64,000 bases of DNA, from contig NZ_JAGYHF010000004.1 in the NCBI RefSeq assembly GCF_018336155.1, positions 310,001-374,000 on the forward strand, given 5' to 3'. Made by a program: the position numbers and the translations under genes. The notes beneath the pieces are model-generated. The model made no database searches and was not told where the DNA came from. It worked only from the letters and a program-made list of their open reading frames with translations. The DNA comes from Pseudomonas rustica (GTDB lineage Bacteria; Pseudomonadota; Gammaproteobacteria; Pseudomonadales; Pseudomonadaceae). Below, piece after piece: positions 10,236 through 18,914 of this stretch (position 1 is its first letter; every line of letters starts with the position of its first letter).

Positions 10236-10294
10236 TTGACATTCCCGCAAAACATAGGAAATATCCGCAACCATGTTGTACGACGACGTATGAC
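10236..10294. promoter_or_regulatory. Porin promoter with a shared uronate operator
   Basis: A TTGACA -35 box at 10236-10241 is followed by a weak -10 (AAATAT near 10259). At 10274-10294 there is a 21-bp motif that reads GTCATACG-N6-TACAACA on the minus strand. The same arms and spacer length occur at 11859-11879 before udh, 38 bp from the start of that TTGACA box, exactly as here. An operator at the transcription start would suit repression by an unlinked uronate-responsive GntR-type regulator. Confidence 0.6.
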
Positions 10295-10331
10295 AAATAA
10301 TAAAAACAACAATGAAACAGGGAGCGTCACA

Positions 10332-11627
10332 GTGAGCACACTCGTCCGCAATTCCGCCCGCCCTTCGCGTTTTTTTGCCCGTCGCCCGCGATCCACTCTG
10401 AGCCTGATAGGTTGCAGCAGCCTCGCCTTCGCCATGCCCATGAGCGCCGACGCTGAAGGCTTTCTGGAAGACAGCAAAGCCACGCTGAACCTGCGTAACG
10501 CCTACTTCAACCGCAATTTCGTCAACCCGGCCAACCCACAAGGCAAGGCTGAAGAGTGGACGCAAAGCTTCATCCTCGACGCCAAATCCGGTTTCACCCA
10601 AGGCACCGTCGGTTTCGGCCTCGACGTGCTCGGGTTGTACTCTCAGAAGCTTGATGGCGGCAAAGGCACCGGCGGCACGCAACTGTTGCCGATCCACGAT
10701 GACGGGCGTCCGGCGGACAATTTCGGCCGGCTCGGCGTGGCGATGAAAGCCAAGGTGTCGAAGACCGAATTGAAGGTCGGTGAATGGATGCCGGTTCTGC
10801 CGATCCTGCGCTCCGACGATGGCCGCTCCCTGCCGCAAACGTTTCGTGGCGGGCAGATCACGTCCACCGAGATCAACGGCCTGACCGTCTACGGCGGCCA
10901 GTTCCGCGGCAACAGCCCACGCAACGACGCAAGCATGGAAGACATGTCGATGAACGGCCGGGGCGCTTTCACCTCCGATCGTTTCAACTTCGGCGGTGGC
11001 GAATACAGCTTCAATGACAAGCGAACCCTGGTCGGCGTGTGGTACGCCGAACTCAGCGACATCTACCAGCAGCAGTACTTCAACCTCAGCCACAGCCAGC
11101 CCGTGGGCGACTGGACGCTCGGCGCCAACCTCGGCTTCTTCACGGGCAAGGAAGACGGCAGCGCCCAGGCAGGCGAACTCGACAACAAGACCGCGTTCGC
11201 CATGCTCTCGGCCAGATACGGCGGCAGCACCTTTTATGTCGGCCTGCAGAAACTCGGCGGCGACGATGCGTGGATGCGGGTCAACGGCACCAGCGGCGGC
11301 ACCCTGGCCAACGACAGTTACAACGCCAGTTACGACAATGCCAAGGAGCGCTCGTGGCAGTTGCGCCATGACTACAACTTTGTCGTTCTGGGCATCCCCG
11401 GCCTGACCATGATGAACCGCTATATCAGCGGCGATAACGTCCACACCGGCTTGATCACTGACGGCAAGGAATGGGGCCGCGAGTCGGAACTGGCCTACAC
11501 CGTACAGAGCGGCCCACTGAAAAACCTCAACGTGAGATGGCGCAACGCGACCATTCGCCGGGACTTCAGCACCAATGAGTTCGATGAGAACCGGGTGTTT
11601 ATCAGTTATCCGATTTCGTTGTTGTAA
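10332..11627 (+). CDS. OprD-family outer-membrane porin, probably for uronates
   Basis: The 431-residue protein has an N-terminal signal region ending near MPMSADA. It then carries the OprD signature beginning GFLEDSKATLNLRNAYFNRN, repeated amphipathic beta-strands, KVGEWMPVLPILRSDDGRSLPQ (constriction and loop region), and the terminal ISYPISLL, typical of OprD proteins ending at the outer membrane. I chose the GTG at 10332 because GGGAG lies seven bases upstream; earlier in-frame ATGs lack a ribosome site. Position next to udh and a TRAP transporter, plus the shared operator, indicates a glucuronate/galacturonate-related substrate. Confidence 0.88.
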   Translation: MSTLVRNSARPSRFFARRPRSTLSLIGCSSLAFAMPMSADAEGFLEDSKATLNLRNAYFNRNFVNPANPQGKAEEWTQSFILDAKSGFTQGTVGFGLDVLGLYSQKLDGGKGTGGTQLLPIHDDGRPADNFGRLGVAMKAKVSKTELKVGEWMPVLPILRSDDGRSLPQTFRGGQITSTEINGLTVYGGQFRGNSPRNDASMEDMSMNGRGAFTSDRFNFGGGEYSFNDKRTLVGVWYAELSDIYQQQYFNLSHSQPVGDWTLGANLGFFTGKEDGSAQAGELDNKTAFAMLSARYGGSTFYVGLQKLGGDDAWMRVNGTSGGTLANDSYNASYDNAKERSWQLRHDYNFVVLGIPGLTMMNRYISGDNVHTGLITDGKEWGRESELAYTVQSGPLKNLNVRWRNATIRRDFSTNEFDENRVFISYPISLL

Positions 11628-11651
11628 GCCAGTCGCCACACCGAGTCTCCC

Positions 11652-11741
11652 TGTGGGAGCGAGCTTGCTCGCGAATGCGTCGGGTCAGTCAGTTCATATT
11701 TCAATGACGCACCGCTTTCGCGAGCAAGCTCGCTCCCACAA
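11652..11741. repeat. REP-B pair (REPIN)
   Basis: Two REP-B cores in opposite orientation, in the GCGAGCTTGCTCGCG form, flank a spacer of about 40 bp between the porin and udh promoters. Confidence 0.9.
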
Positions 11742-11820
11742 GGGGATTGCATTGCAACCAAGGAATCGTGGTGATCGAAAAGTGAATCAGCCCCTTCCGT
11801 CATCTACACCAAAAGTCGCG

Positions 11821-11879
11821 TTGACAAGTCCCGGAAACCCTACCGATACTCCAGCGCAGTCATACGACAACCTACAACA
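11821..11879 (+). promoter_or_regulatory. udh operon promoter and operator
   Basis: TTGACA at 11821-11826 and GATACT at 11845-11850 (18-bp spacer) form a plausible sigma-70 promoter. The operator GTCATACG-N6-TACAACA at 11859-11879 overlaps the expected transcription start. Arms, spacing and distance from the -35 box match the porin promoter upstream, although the motif is inverted relative to transcription. Confidence 0.6.
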
Positions 11880-11907
11880 AACCAATAACAATTTGTAAGG
11901 GAATGCC

Positions 11908-12732
11908 ATGACGTCTACCACCCCTTCCCGCGCCCCGTTCAACCGGCTGCTGCTGACTGGTGCTGCCGGTGGCCTGGGCAAAGTCCTGCGCGAACGCTTG
12001 CGCCCCTACGCCAACGTGCTGCGACTGTCCGACATCGCCGCGCTCACGCCCGCTGTCGATGATCGCGAAGAAATCGTGCTCTGCGATCTCGCCGACAAAC
12101 AGGCCGTGCACCAACTGGTCGAAGGCGTCGACGCGATCCTGCATTTCGGCGGTGTGTCCGTGGAGCGGCCGTTTGAGGAAATCCTCGGCGCCAACATTTG
12201 CGGGGTCTTTCACATTTACGAAGCGGCGCGCCGGCATGGCGTCAAACGAGTGATTTTCGCCAGTTCCAATCACGTCATCGGTTTCTATAAACAGGACGAG
12301 CAACTCGACGCCAGCTCTGCGCGCCGCCCTGATGGCTACTACGGTTTGTCCAAGTCCTACGGCGAAGACATGGCCAGTTTCTACTTCGACCGCTATGGCA
12401 TCGAGACCGTCAGCATCCGCATCGGCTCCTCGTTCCCCGAGCCGCAAAACCGTCGAATGATGCACACCTGGCTGAGCTTCGACGACCTCACGCAACTGCT
12501 CGAGCACTCGCTGTACACGGCCAATGTCGGTCACACCGTGGTCTACGGCATGTCCGATAACAAAGACGTCTGGTGGGACAACCGATTCGCCAGCCACCTC
12601 GGTTTCGAAGCCCGGGACAGCTCCGAAGTATTCCGCGAGAAAGTCGAGGCGCAACCGATGCCGGCCGCCGATGACCCGGCGCGGATTTATCAGGGTGGCG
12701 CCTTCGTCGCGGCGGGCCCCTTCGGCGACTGA
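11908..12732 (+). CDS. udh: NAD-dependent uronate dehydrogenase
   Basis: The 274-residue short-chain dehydrogenase oxidises D-galacturonate or D-glucuronate to the aldaro-lactone in the cytoplasm, the first step of oxidative uronate catabolism. The NAD site is LLTGAAGGLGKVLRER near residues 15-30, and the catalytic pair is Tyr145/Lys149 in YYGLSKSYGEDMA. Residues ASSNHVIGFYK and RIGSSFPEP match characterised Pseudomonas and Agrobacterium uronate dehydrogenases. AAGGGA precedes the ATG. It heads a run of five same-strand genes (udh, lactonase, TRAP P, Q, M). Later aldarate steps are not encoded in this window. Confidence 0.92.
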   Translation: MTSTTPSRAPFNRLLLTGAAGGLGKVLRERLRPYANVLRLSDIAALTPAVDDREEIVLCDLADKQAVHQLVEGVDAILHFGGVSVERPFEEILGANICGVFHIYEAARRHGVKRVIFASSNHVIGFYKQDEQLDASSARRPDGYYGLSKSYGEDMASFYFDRYGIETVSIRIGSSFPEPQNRRMMHTWLSFDDLTQLLEHSLYTANVGHTVVYGMSDNKDVWWDNRFASHLGFEARDSSEVFREKVEAQPMPAADDPARIYQGGAFVAAGPFGD

Positions 12733-12775
12733 CCGACTCACTTGATCCCCCCCAATAAAAACCAAGGGAATGAGT

Positions 12776-13669
12776 ATGCAAGCCGAATTGATCGTCGACG
12801 CCCGCAACGCCGTGGGCGAAAGCCCGGTCTGGGTGGCGCAGGAAAATGCGCTGTACTGGGTCGATATCCCCAACGGCGCGCTGCAACGCTGGAGCGCCGA
12901 TACCGGCCAGGTGCATGCCTGGAAAGCCCCGGAAATGCTCGCCTGCATCGCCCGGCACCAGCGTGGCGGCTGGATCGCCGGCATGGAGAGCGGCTTCTTT
13001 CATTTGCATCCGCACACCGACGGCAGCCTCGACGCCGAGCGGCTCGCCAGCGTTGAACACGCACGCCCGGAAATGCGCCTCAACGATGGTCGCTGCGACC
13101 GTCAGGGGCGCTTCTGGGCGGGCAGCATGGTGTTGAACATGGGCCTGAATGCGCCCGAAGGACGGCTCTATCGCTACGGTGCCGGCGCAACCGGGACGAT
13201 CGAAGCGCAACTTGATGGCTTCATCGTCCCCAATGGCCTCGGCTTCAGTCCCGACGGCAAAACTCTGTACTTGTCCGACTCACACCCGAATGTGCAGTTG
13301 ATCTGGGCTTTCGACTACGACACCGACAGCGGCACGCCATCGAATCGCCGTGTCTTCGTCGACATGAACAACCACTGCGGGCGCCCCGACGGCGCGGCAG
13401 TGGACGCCGATGGCTGCTACTGGATCTGCGCCAACGACGCCGGTCTCGTGCATCGCTTCACACCCGACGGGCGCCTCGATTACTCACTGCCTGTACCGGT
13501 GAAGAAACCAACCATGTGTGCGTTCGGCGGCAGCCAGATGGACACCTTGTTCGTCGCCTCGATCCGCCCCGGTGACGACCACGATCCGCAATCTCTGGCC
13601 GGCGGCGTGTTCGCCCTGAGCCCCGGCGTCAAAGGCCTGCCGGAACCACTGTTCAACGACTTGCTGTAA
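12776..13669 (+). CDS. SMP-30/gluconolactonase-family sugar lactonase (aldarolactonase)
   Basis: A 297-residue six-bladed beta-propeller metal-dependent lactonase. Visible family motifs are the metal Glu in VGESPVWV, RLNDGRCDRQGRFWAGSM, NGLGFSPDGKTLYLSDS and GRPDGAAVDADGCYW. It most likely hydrolyses the galactaro- or glucaro-lactone released by Udh. I start at the second ATG (12776) because the AAGGGA box ends at the first one, leaving no spacing. It lies 43 bp after udh in the same operon. Confidence 0.9.
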   Translation: MQAELIVDARNAVGESPVWVAQENALYWVDIPNGALQRWSADTGQVHAWKAPEMLACIARHQRGGWIAGMESGFFHLHPHTDGSLDAERLASVEHARPEMRLNDGRCDRQGRFWAGSMVLNMGLNAPEGRLYRYGAGATGTIEAQLDGFIVPNGLGFSPDGKTLYLSDSHPNVQLIWAFDYDTDSGTPSNRRVFVDMNNHCGRPDGAAVDADGCYWICANDAGLVHRFTPDGRLDYSLPVPVKKPTMCAFGGSQMDTLFVASIRPGDDHDPQSLAGGVFALSPGVKGLPEPLFNDLL

Positions 13670-13730
13670 CCCGCCTCTGCTGCACCGCTGTGCCTTGAAC
13701 ACAAAAATAACAAGACTGGAGACACCCCTC

Positions 13731-14702
13731 ATGGACTTCAAACGCACGTTGCTCGTCGCTGCACTCCCTTTCGCGTTCACCCTCAGCAGCGCCGTTCAGG
13801 CACTGGAAATCAAATTCGCCGACATCCATCCGGCCGGCTATCCGACGGTGGTGGCTGAAGAGCAACTGGGCAAAACACTGGTCGCCGACAGCGGCGGCAA
13901 ACTGACTTTCAAGATGTTTGCCGGCGGCGTGCTGGGCTCGGAAAAAGAAGTGGTCGAACAGGCGCAAGTCGGCGCGATTCAAATGGCTCGCGTCAGCCTC
14001 GGCATCGTCGGCCCGGTGGTACCTGACGTGAACGTGTTCAACATGCCTTTCGTGTTTCGCGACCAAGCGCACATGCGTAAAGTCATCGACGGCGAAATCG
14101 GCGATGAAATCCTCGACAAGATCACCCAGTCGGAATTCAACCTCGTAGCCCTCGCTTGGATGGACGGCGGCACACGGAATATCTACACCAAGAAACCGGT
14201 GCGCACACTCGAAGATCTCAAAGGCATGAAGATCCGCGTGCAAGGCAACCCGATGTTCATCGAAACCATCAACGCAATGGGTGGCAACGGCATCGCCATG
14301 GACACCGGCGAGATCTTCAGCGCCCTGCAGACCGGAGTGATCGACGGCGCGGAAAACAACCCGCCAACCCTGCTCGAACATAATCACTACCAGAACGCGA
14401 AGTTCTACAGCCTGACCGGACACCTGATCCTGCCAGAGCCCATCGTGATGTCGAAAATCACTTGGGAAAAACTCACCCCCGATCAGCAGACCCTGGTGAA
14501 AAAAGCTGCGAAAGCCGCTCAAGCACAAGAGCGCACTTTGTGGGATGCCAAGTCGGCCAGCAGCGAAGAAAAACTCAAAGCGGCCGGCGTCGAGTTCATC
14601 ACCGTCGACAAGAAACCGTTCTATGAGGCCACCGCATCGATACGCGAGAAATACGGCGCACCTTACGTCGATCTGATCAAGCGCATCGAAGCCGTGCAGT
14701 AA
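13731..14702 (+). CDS. TRAP transporter periplasmic solute-binding protein (DctP type)
   Basis: The 323-residue protein has a signal peptide (MDFKRTLLVAALPFAFTLSS, cleavage near AVQA-LEIKF). The DctP fold follows, including HPAGYPTVVAEEQLGK, the substrate-binding stretch IRVQGNPMFIETINAMGGN, and GVIDGAENNPPTLLEHNHYQNAKFY with the usual carboxylate-binding Arg region. It should capture a uronate or aldarate for the Q/M permease that follows. The ATG at 13731 follows GGAGA. A stable intergenic hairpin after it may keep its mRNA level above that of the permease. Confidence 0.92.
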   Translation: MDFKRTLLVAALPFAFTLSSAVQALEIKFADIHPAGYPTVVAEEQLGKTLVADSGGKLTFKMFAGGVLGSEKEVVEQAQVGAIQMARVSLGIVGPVVPDVNVFNMPFVFRDQAHMRKVIDGEIGDEILDKITQSEFNLVALAWMDGGTRNIYTKKPVRTLEDLKGMKIRVQGNPMFIETINAMGGNGIAMDTGEIFSALQTGVIDGAENNPPTLLEHNHYQNAKFYSLTGHLILPEPIVMSKITWEKLTPDQQTLVKKAAKAAQAQERTLWDAKSASSEEKLKAAGVEFITVDKKPFYEATASIREKYGAPYVDLIKRIEAVQ

Positions 14703-14735
14703 CCCTCCCAGCCCTCAACGAAAGGCCCGGCAACG

Positions 14736-14757
14736 CTGACCTCGCCGAAGGTCAGCG
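14736..14757 (+). terminator. Intercistronic hairpin between TRAP P and Q genes
   Basis: GCTGACCT (14736-14743) pairs perfectly with AGGTCAGC (14750-14757), and no T-run follows. It is more likely an mRNA-stabilising or partial-termination structure that sets a high ratio of binding protein to permease than a true terminator. Confidence 0.5.
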
Positions 14758-14781
14758 GCTGCCCGGTTACGGTGGAACCCG

Positions 14782-15309
14782 ATGAAGAATTTGCTGCTGC
14801 GCATCAACGACCGGATCTACATGACCTGCATCTGGGTCGCCGGTCTATCGGTGCTGACCATTTCCCTGATCATCCCTTGGGGCGTATTCGCCCGTTACGT
14901 CCTCGGCACTGGCTCCAGCTGGCCGGAACCCACCGCCATTCTGCTGATGATGGTCTTCACCTTCATCGGCGCCGCCGCCAGTTATCGCGCCGGCGCACAC
15001 ATGGCCGTCGCGATGATTACCGATCGCCTGGCGCCCGACATGCGCAGAACCATGAGCATTGTCTCGCAGGTATTGATGGCGACCATTTGCCTGTTCATGA
15101 CCATCTGGGGCAGCAAACTCTGCCTGTCGACCTGGAACCAGTTCATGAGCGCCCTGCCCACGCTGCGGGTGGGCATTACCTACATGCCGATCCCGGTCGG
15201 CGGCGCGTTGACGCTGATTTTTGTGCTGGAAAAACTCTTTCTCGGCGACCAGAGCAATCGCCGCGTGGTGCGCTTTGACCTGGTTGAAGAAAACGAAGGG
15301 GCTGCCTGA
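14782..15309 (+). CDS. TRAP transporter small permease (DctQ type)
   Basis: The 175-residue inner-membrane protein has four hydrophobic segments, at about residues 14-38, 47-70, 88-110 and 132-155. The DctQ landmarks are WPEPTAILLMMVFTFIGAAASYR, GAHMAVAMI and LRVGITYMPIPVGGALTL. It forms the membrane complex with the DctM-type subunit that follows. Its stop overlaps the next start by one base (TGATG), so the two are translationally coupled. Confidence 0.92.
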   Translation: MKNLLLRINDRIYMTCIWVAGLSVLTISLIIPWGVFARYVLGTGSSWPEPTAILLMMVFTFIGAAASYRAGAHMAVAMITDRLAPDMRRTMSIVSQVLMATICLFMTIWGSKLCLSTWNQFMSALPTLRVGITYMPIPVGGALTLIFVLEKLFLGDQSNRRVVRFDLVEENEGAA

Positions 15310-16589
15310 TGGACGCATTGATTCTGCTGGGCAGTTTTATCGCCTTGATCCTGATCGGCATGCCGGTCGCTTACGCCCTCGGGTTGTCGGCGTTGATCGG
15401 CGCGTGGTGGATCGACATTCCGTTTCAGGCGCTGATGATTCAGGTCGCTGGCGGCGTGAACAAATTTTCCCTGCTGGCGATTCCGTTCTTCGTGCTCGCC
15501 GGGGCGATCATGGCCGAGGGCGGCATGTCGCGCAGGCTGGTGGCGTTCGCCGGGGTGCTGGTGGGGTTCGTCCGTGGCGGTCTGTCGCTGGTCAACATCA
15601 TGGCCTCGACATTCTTCGGCGCGATCTCCGGCTCGTCAGTGGCGGACACCGCGTCGGTGGGCTCGGTACTGATTCCGGAAATGGAGCGCAAAGGCTATCC
15701 GCGCGATTTCTCCACGGCGGTGACGGTCAGCGGTTCGGTGCAAGCCTTGCTGACACCCCCGAGCCACAATTCGGTGCTTTATTCGTTGGCGGCCGGCGGC
15801 ACGGTGTCTATCGCTTCGCTGTTCATGGCCGGCGTGGTGCCGGGCCTGTTGATGAGCGCGTGCCTGATGGTGCTGTGCCTGATTTTCGCGCGTAAACGCA
15901 ACTACCCGAAAGGCGAAGTCATCCCGCTGCGCCAGGCGCTGAAAATCTGCGGCGAAGCGCTGTGGGGCCTGATGGCGATGGTGATCATTCTCGGCGGGAT
16001 TCTATCCGGGATTTTCACCGCAACCGAATCAGCGGCCATCGCGGTGCTCTGGTCATTTTTCGTGACCATGTTCATCTACCGCGACTACAAATGGAGTGAG
16101 TTGCCGAAGCTGATGCACCGCACAGTGCGGACGATTTCGATCGTGATGATCCTGATCGGTTTCGCGGCGAGCTTCGGCTACATCATGACCCTGATGCAGA
16201 TCCCGGCGAAGATCACCACGATGTTCCTGACCCTGTCAGACAACCGCTACGTGATCCTGATGTGCATCAACGTCATGCTGCTGTTGCTCGGCACCGTGAT
16301 GGACATGGCCCCGCTGATTCTGATCCTCACACCGATTCTGATGCCGGTGATTCTCGGCATTGGCGTAGATCCGGTGCAGTTCGGCATGATCATGCTGGTG
16401 AACCTGGGGATCGGATTGATAACACCACCGGTAGGTGCGGTGCTGTTTGTCGGGTCGGCGGTGGGCAAGGTCAGTATTGAAAGCACGGTAAAAGCACTAC
16501 TGCCGTTCTACGCGGTGCTGTTTCTGGTGTTGATGCTGGTTACCTACATTCCCGCCATTTCCCTGTGGCTACCGCACTTGGTGTTGTAA
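15309..16589 (+). CDS. TRAP transporter large permease (DctM type)
   Basis: A 426-residue protein with about 12 membrane segments and hallmark DctM sequences, including IPFFVLAGAIMAEGGMSRRL, FFGAISGSSVADTASVGSV, LTPPSHNSVLYSLAAGG and GLITPPVGAVLFVGSAVGK. It carries the Na+-coupled transport path for the substrate delivered by the DctP-type protein encoded upstream. It is the last gene of the udh operon; a REPIN follows eight bases after the stop. Confidence 0.94.
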   Translation: MDALILLGSFIALILIGMPVAYALGLSALIGAWWIDIPFQALMIQVAGGVNKFSLLAIPFFVLAGAIMAEGGMSRRLVAFAGVLVGFVRGGLSLVNIMASTFFGAISGSSVADTASVGSVLIPEMERKGYPRDFSTAVTVSGSVQALLTPPSHNSVLYSLAAGGTVSIASLFMAGVVPGLLMSACLMVLCLIFARKRNYPKGEVIPLRQALKICGEALWGLMAMVIILGGILSGIFTATESAAIAVLWSFFVTMFIYRDYKWSELPKLMHRTVRTISIVMILIGFAASFGYIMTLMQIPAKITTMFLTLSDNRYVILMCINVMLLLLGTVMDMAPLILILTPILMPVILGIGVDPVQFGMIMLVNLGIGLITPPVGAVLFVGSAVGKVSIESTVKALLPFYAVLFLVLMLVTYIPAISLWLPHLVL

Positions 16590-16596
16590 CAACCTG

Positions 16597-16683
16597 AAAG
16601 ATCGCAGCCTTCGGCAGCTCCTACAGAAATCGCATTCCATGTAGGAGCTGTCGAGTGAAACGAGGCTGCGATCTTTTGATCTT
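16597..16683. repeat. REP-A pair, one arm of the enlarged variant
   Basis: A standard core faces an arm with the GTCGAGTGAAACGAGGC stem, the same variant seen near 10106. It lies between the converging dctM-type and TauE-type genes. Confidence 0.88.
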
Positions 16684-16690
16684 CAAATAC

Positions 16691-17491
16691 TCAAGCACGC
16701 AACAACATATATCCCGCCACCACCAGACAGACACTGGCAAACCCCACCTGCAACGCCCGCGCCGGCACTCGCGCGCACAGCTTGCGGCCGATGATCATGC
16801 CGACAATGCTGGCGACGATAAACGCCGCGCCCTGCCCGTCAATCCGCACCCCGGCGTGAAACGATCCGATCACCCCGATCGCCGAAATCAGGCTGATCAC
16901 CATCAACGACGTGGCGACAATCCCGCGCATCTGCACGTCGGTCAGTTGCTTGAACGCCGGCACAATCAAAAACCCGCCGCCAACCCCGAGCAACCCGGAC
17001 ACCACGCCCGTAACCGCGCCCAACGCCGCAAGGGTTGCAGTGCATTTGGCCGTCCAGTCGAAGCGCCCGGTTTCTTCATCGAGCATGCAGTTCTTCTGAC
17101 CCCAACTGCCATGCCCGTGATCGCTCGGCCCTTCTTCCTGACGCTCGCGCCTCAGCATGCGCCAAGCGACCATGACCATCAGCAGGCTGAAGAGGATCAT
17201 CAGAATCTTCTCCGGCAATTGATGCGCGAAGTAGATCCCCAGCGGCGAAAACACTGCGCCGAGCGCCGCAATCAACAGTGCCGCACGATAACGCACCAGC
17301 CCATGGCGCAATCCATCGATAGCTCCAACCGCCGCCGCACTGCCCACCGCGAACAACGCGACCGGCGCCGCTTGCGTCATCGTCCAGCCGAGCCCGAGCA
17401 CCAGCGCCGGCACCGCCAGAATGCCGCCGCCAGCCCCGGTCAAGCCGAGTACCAACCCCATCACCACGCCAAACAGACTTGCCAGCAACAT
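16691..17491 (-). CDS. TauE/SafE-family sulfite exporter
   Basis: The 266-residue inner-membrane protein has seven to eight helices and two internal repeats, each carrying a Gly-rich motif (LGLTGAGGGILAVPALVLGL at residues 15-34 and SGLLGVGGGFLIVPAFKQL near 165). It starts nine bases after the SQR-like gene and so is cotranscribed with it. In sulfide-oxidation clusters such exporters remove the sulfite formed by persulfide dioxygenase, which fits the enzymes encoded next to it. Export of another sulfur compound cannot be excluded from sequence. Confidence 0.9.
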   Translation of the reverse strand: MLLASLFGVVMGLVLGLTGAGGGILAVPALVLGLGWTMTQAAPVALFAVGSAAAVGAIDGLRHGLVRYRAALLIAALGAVFSPLGIYFAHQLPEKILMILFSLLMVMVAWRMLRRERQEEGPSDHGHGSWGQKNCMLDEETGRFDWTAKCTATLAALGAVTGVVSGLLGVGGGFLIVPAFKQLTDVQMRGIVATSLMVISLISAIGVIGSFHAGVRIDGQGAAFIVASIVGMIIGRKLCARVPARALQVGFASVCLVVAGYMLLRA

Positions 17492-17500
17492 AGGGTTTTC

Positions 17501-18745
17501 TCAGTCGACCTTGGACAGACTAGTCAGCCATTCGCGGCCCTTGAGCATGCCGTTCCAGTAGAACCACGGCAGCAACGTCGCCTTGAGAAACCATGCGGAG
17601 CGTCGCGCCTGCGTCGGGTCCAACGGAAAGGTCGGCAGCAACTTACCGGCGTAGCCGAACTCGGCGAGGATCACCTTGCCCTTCTCCACCGTCAGCGGGC
17701 ACGAACCGTAGCCGTCGTACTTCAACGGCAGCGGTTGTTGCTTGCGCTGAGCCAGCAGGTTTTGCGCAACAACCACGACCTGCTTGCGCACTGCTGCAGC
17801 GGTTTTCGCGTTGCTGGTGCCGCAGATATCGCCGAGCGCAAACACCTCGGGATAACGCGGGTGCTGCAGGCTGTGTTGATTGACTTCGCACCAGCCGGCG
17901 GCGTCGGCCAACGGACTGTTCGCGATGAAATCCGGCGAGACCTGCGGCGGCACGACGTGCAGCAGATCGAAGGTTTTCGCCTCGCGGGTGACGTTGCCGT
18001 CAGCGTCCTTGATCTCGAACCATGCGGTTTTCGCCGGGCCGTCGACCTTGACCAGATTCGAGTTGAACGCCAGTTGCGCGTTGTACTTCTCGATGTACTT
18101 CATCAGTGGCGGCACGAACGTCGCCACTCCGAACAACGCGGCGCCGGCGAGATTGAATTCGACATTGATGTTGTTCAGCACGCCGCTTTTAAGCCAGTGA
18201 TCGCAGGACAGATACAGCGCCTTTTGCGGCGCGCCGGCGCATTTGATCGGCATCGCCGGTTGCGTGAACAGCGCTTTGCCGCCGCGCAGTTTTTGCACCT
18301 GATCCCAGGTGTATTGCGCGTGCTGATAGCTGTAATTGGAGGTCACGCCGTGCTGACCGAGGCTTTCCTGCAAGCCTTCGATTGTCTCCCAGGCCAGACG
18401 CAGGCCGGGGCAGACGATCAGGTTTTGATAGCTGACCGTGCGTTGATCATTGAGGGTGAGTTGGCGCTTGTCGGGATCGATGCCGGTGACGGTGGCTTGC
18501 AGCCAGTTGACCTGACGCGGCATCACCTTGGCCATGGGTCTGGCGGTGTCTTTTGCGTCGTAAGCACCGCCGCCGACCAGCGTCCACGCTGGCTGGTAAT
18601 AGTGCTGCGAACTCGGCTCGATCACGGTGATTTTCAGGTCAGGATCACGCTTGAGCAGACTGGCGACGAAGCCGATGCCCGCCGTGCCGCCGCCGATAAC
18701 CACGATGTCTGCACTGATGGATGGGCCCCAGTGTTGATCGTTCAT
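17501..18745 (-). CDS. Sulfide:quinone oxidoreductase-like FAD protein
   Basis: The 414-residue pyridine-nucleotide-disulfide-type flavoprotein would oxidise sulfide to persulfide, passing electrons to quinone. The FAD site is VVIGGGTAGIGFVASLL. TQPAMPIKCAGAPQKALYLS carries a candidate redox Cys, and VFALGDICGTSNAKTAAAVRKQ is the second FAD-contacting region with another Cys. The C-terminal LLPWFYWNGMLKGREWL is an amphipathic membrane anchor typical of SQR. AAGGA precedes the ATG at 18745. Neighbouring BigR-like repressor, persulfide dioxygenase and TauE exporter support a sulfide-detoxification role. Confidence 0.88.
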   Translation of the reverse strand: MNDQHWGPSISADIVVIGGGTAGIGFVASLLKRDPDLKITVIEPSSQHYYQPAWTLVGGGAYDAKDTARPMAKVMPRQVNWLQATVTGIDPDKRQLTLNDQRTVSYQNLIVCPGLRLAWETIEGLQESLGQHGVTSNYSYQHAQYTWDQVQKLRGGKALFTQPAMPIKCAGAPQKALYLSCDHWLKSGVLNNINVEFNLAGAALFGVATFVPPLMKYIEKYNAQLAFNSNLVKVDGPAKTAWFEIKDADGNVTREAKTFDLLHVVPPQVSPDFIANSPLADAAGWCEVNQHSLQHPRYPEVFALGDICGTSNAKTAAAVRKQVVVVAQNLLAQRKQQPLPLKYDGYGSCPLTVEKGKVILAEFGYAGKLLPTFPLDPTQARRSAWFLKATLLPWFYWNGMLKGREWLTSLSKVD

Positions 18746-18799
18746 TGCTTGTTCCTTTTGCTGCACGCAAGGATTTTGTCAGCCATTACACAAAACCAA

Positions 18800-18890
18800 T
18801 GTGGGAGCGGGCTTGCTCGCGAAGGCGTCGTGTCAGTCGACATTAATGTTGAATGATCTACCGCTTTCGCGAGCAAGCCCGCTCCCACAG
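18800..18890. repeat. REP-B pair (REPIN)
   Basis: Two opposed REP-B cores lie between the ArsR-type and SQR-like genes, separated by a spacer of about 45 bp. It could modulate read-through from the repressor gene into the SQR-TauE genes. Confidence 0.9.
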
Positions 18891-18914
18891 GGGGGATGGT
18901 GTGATGGCTGGCAT

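Noticed and set aside
16722..18856. Long plus-strand frame opposite the TauE and SQR genes
   Set aside because: It mirrors two well-supported minus-strand genes, is unusually rich in His/Arg/Gln, and runs into REP sequence.
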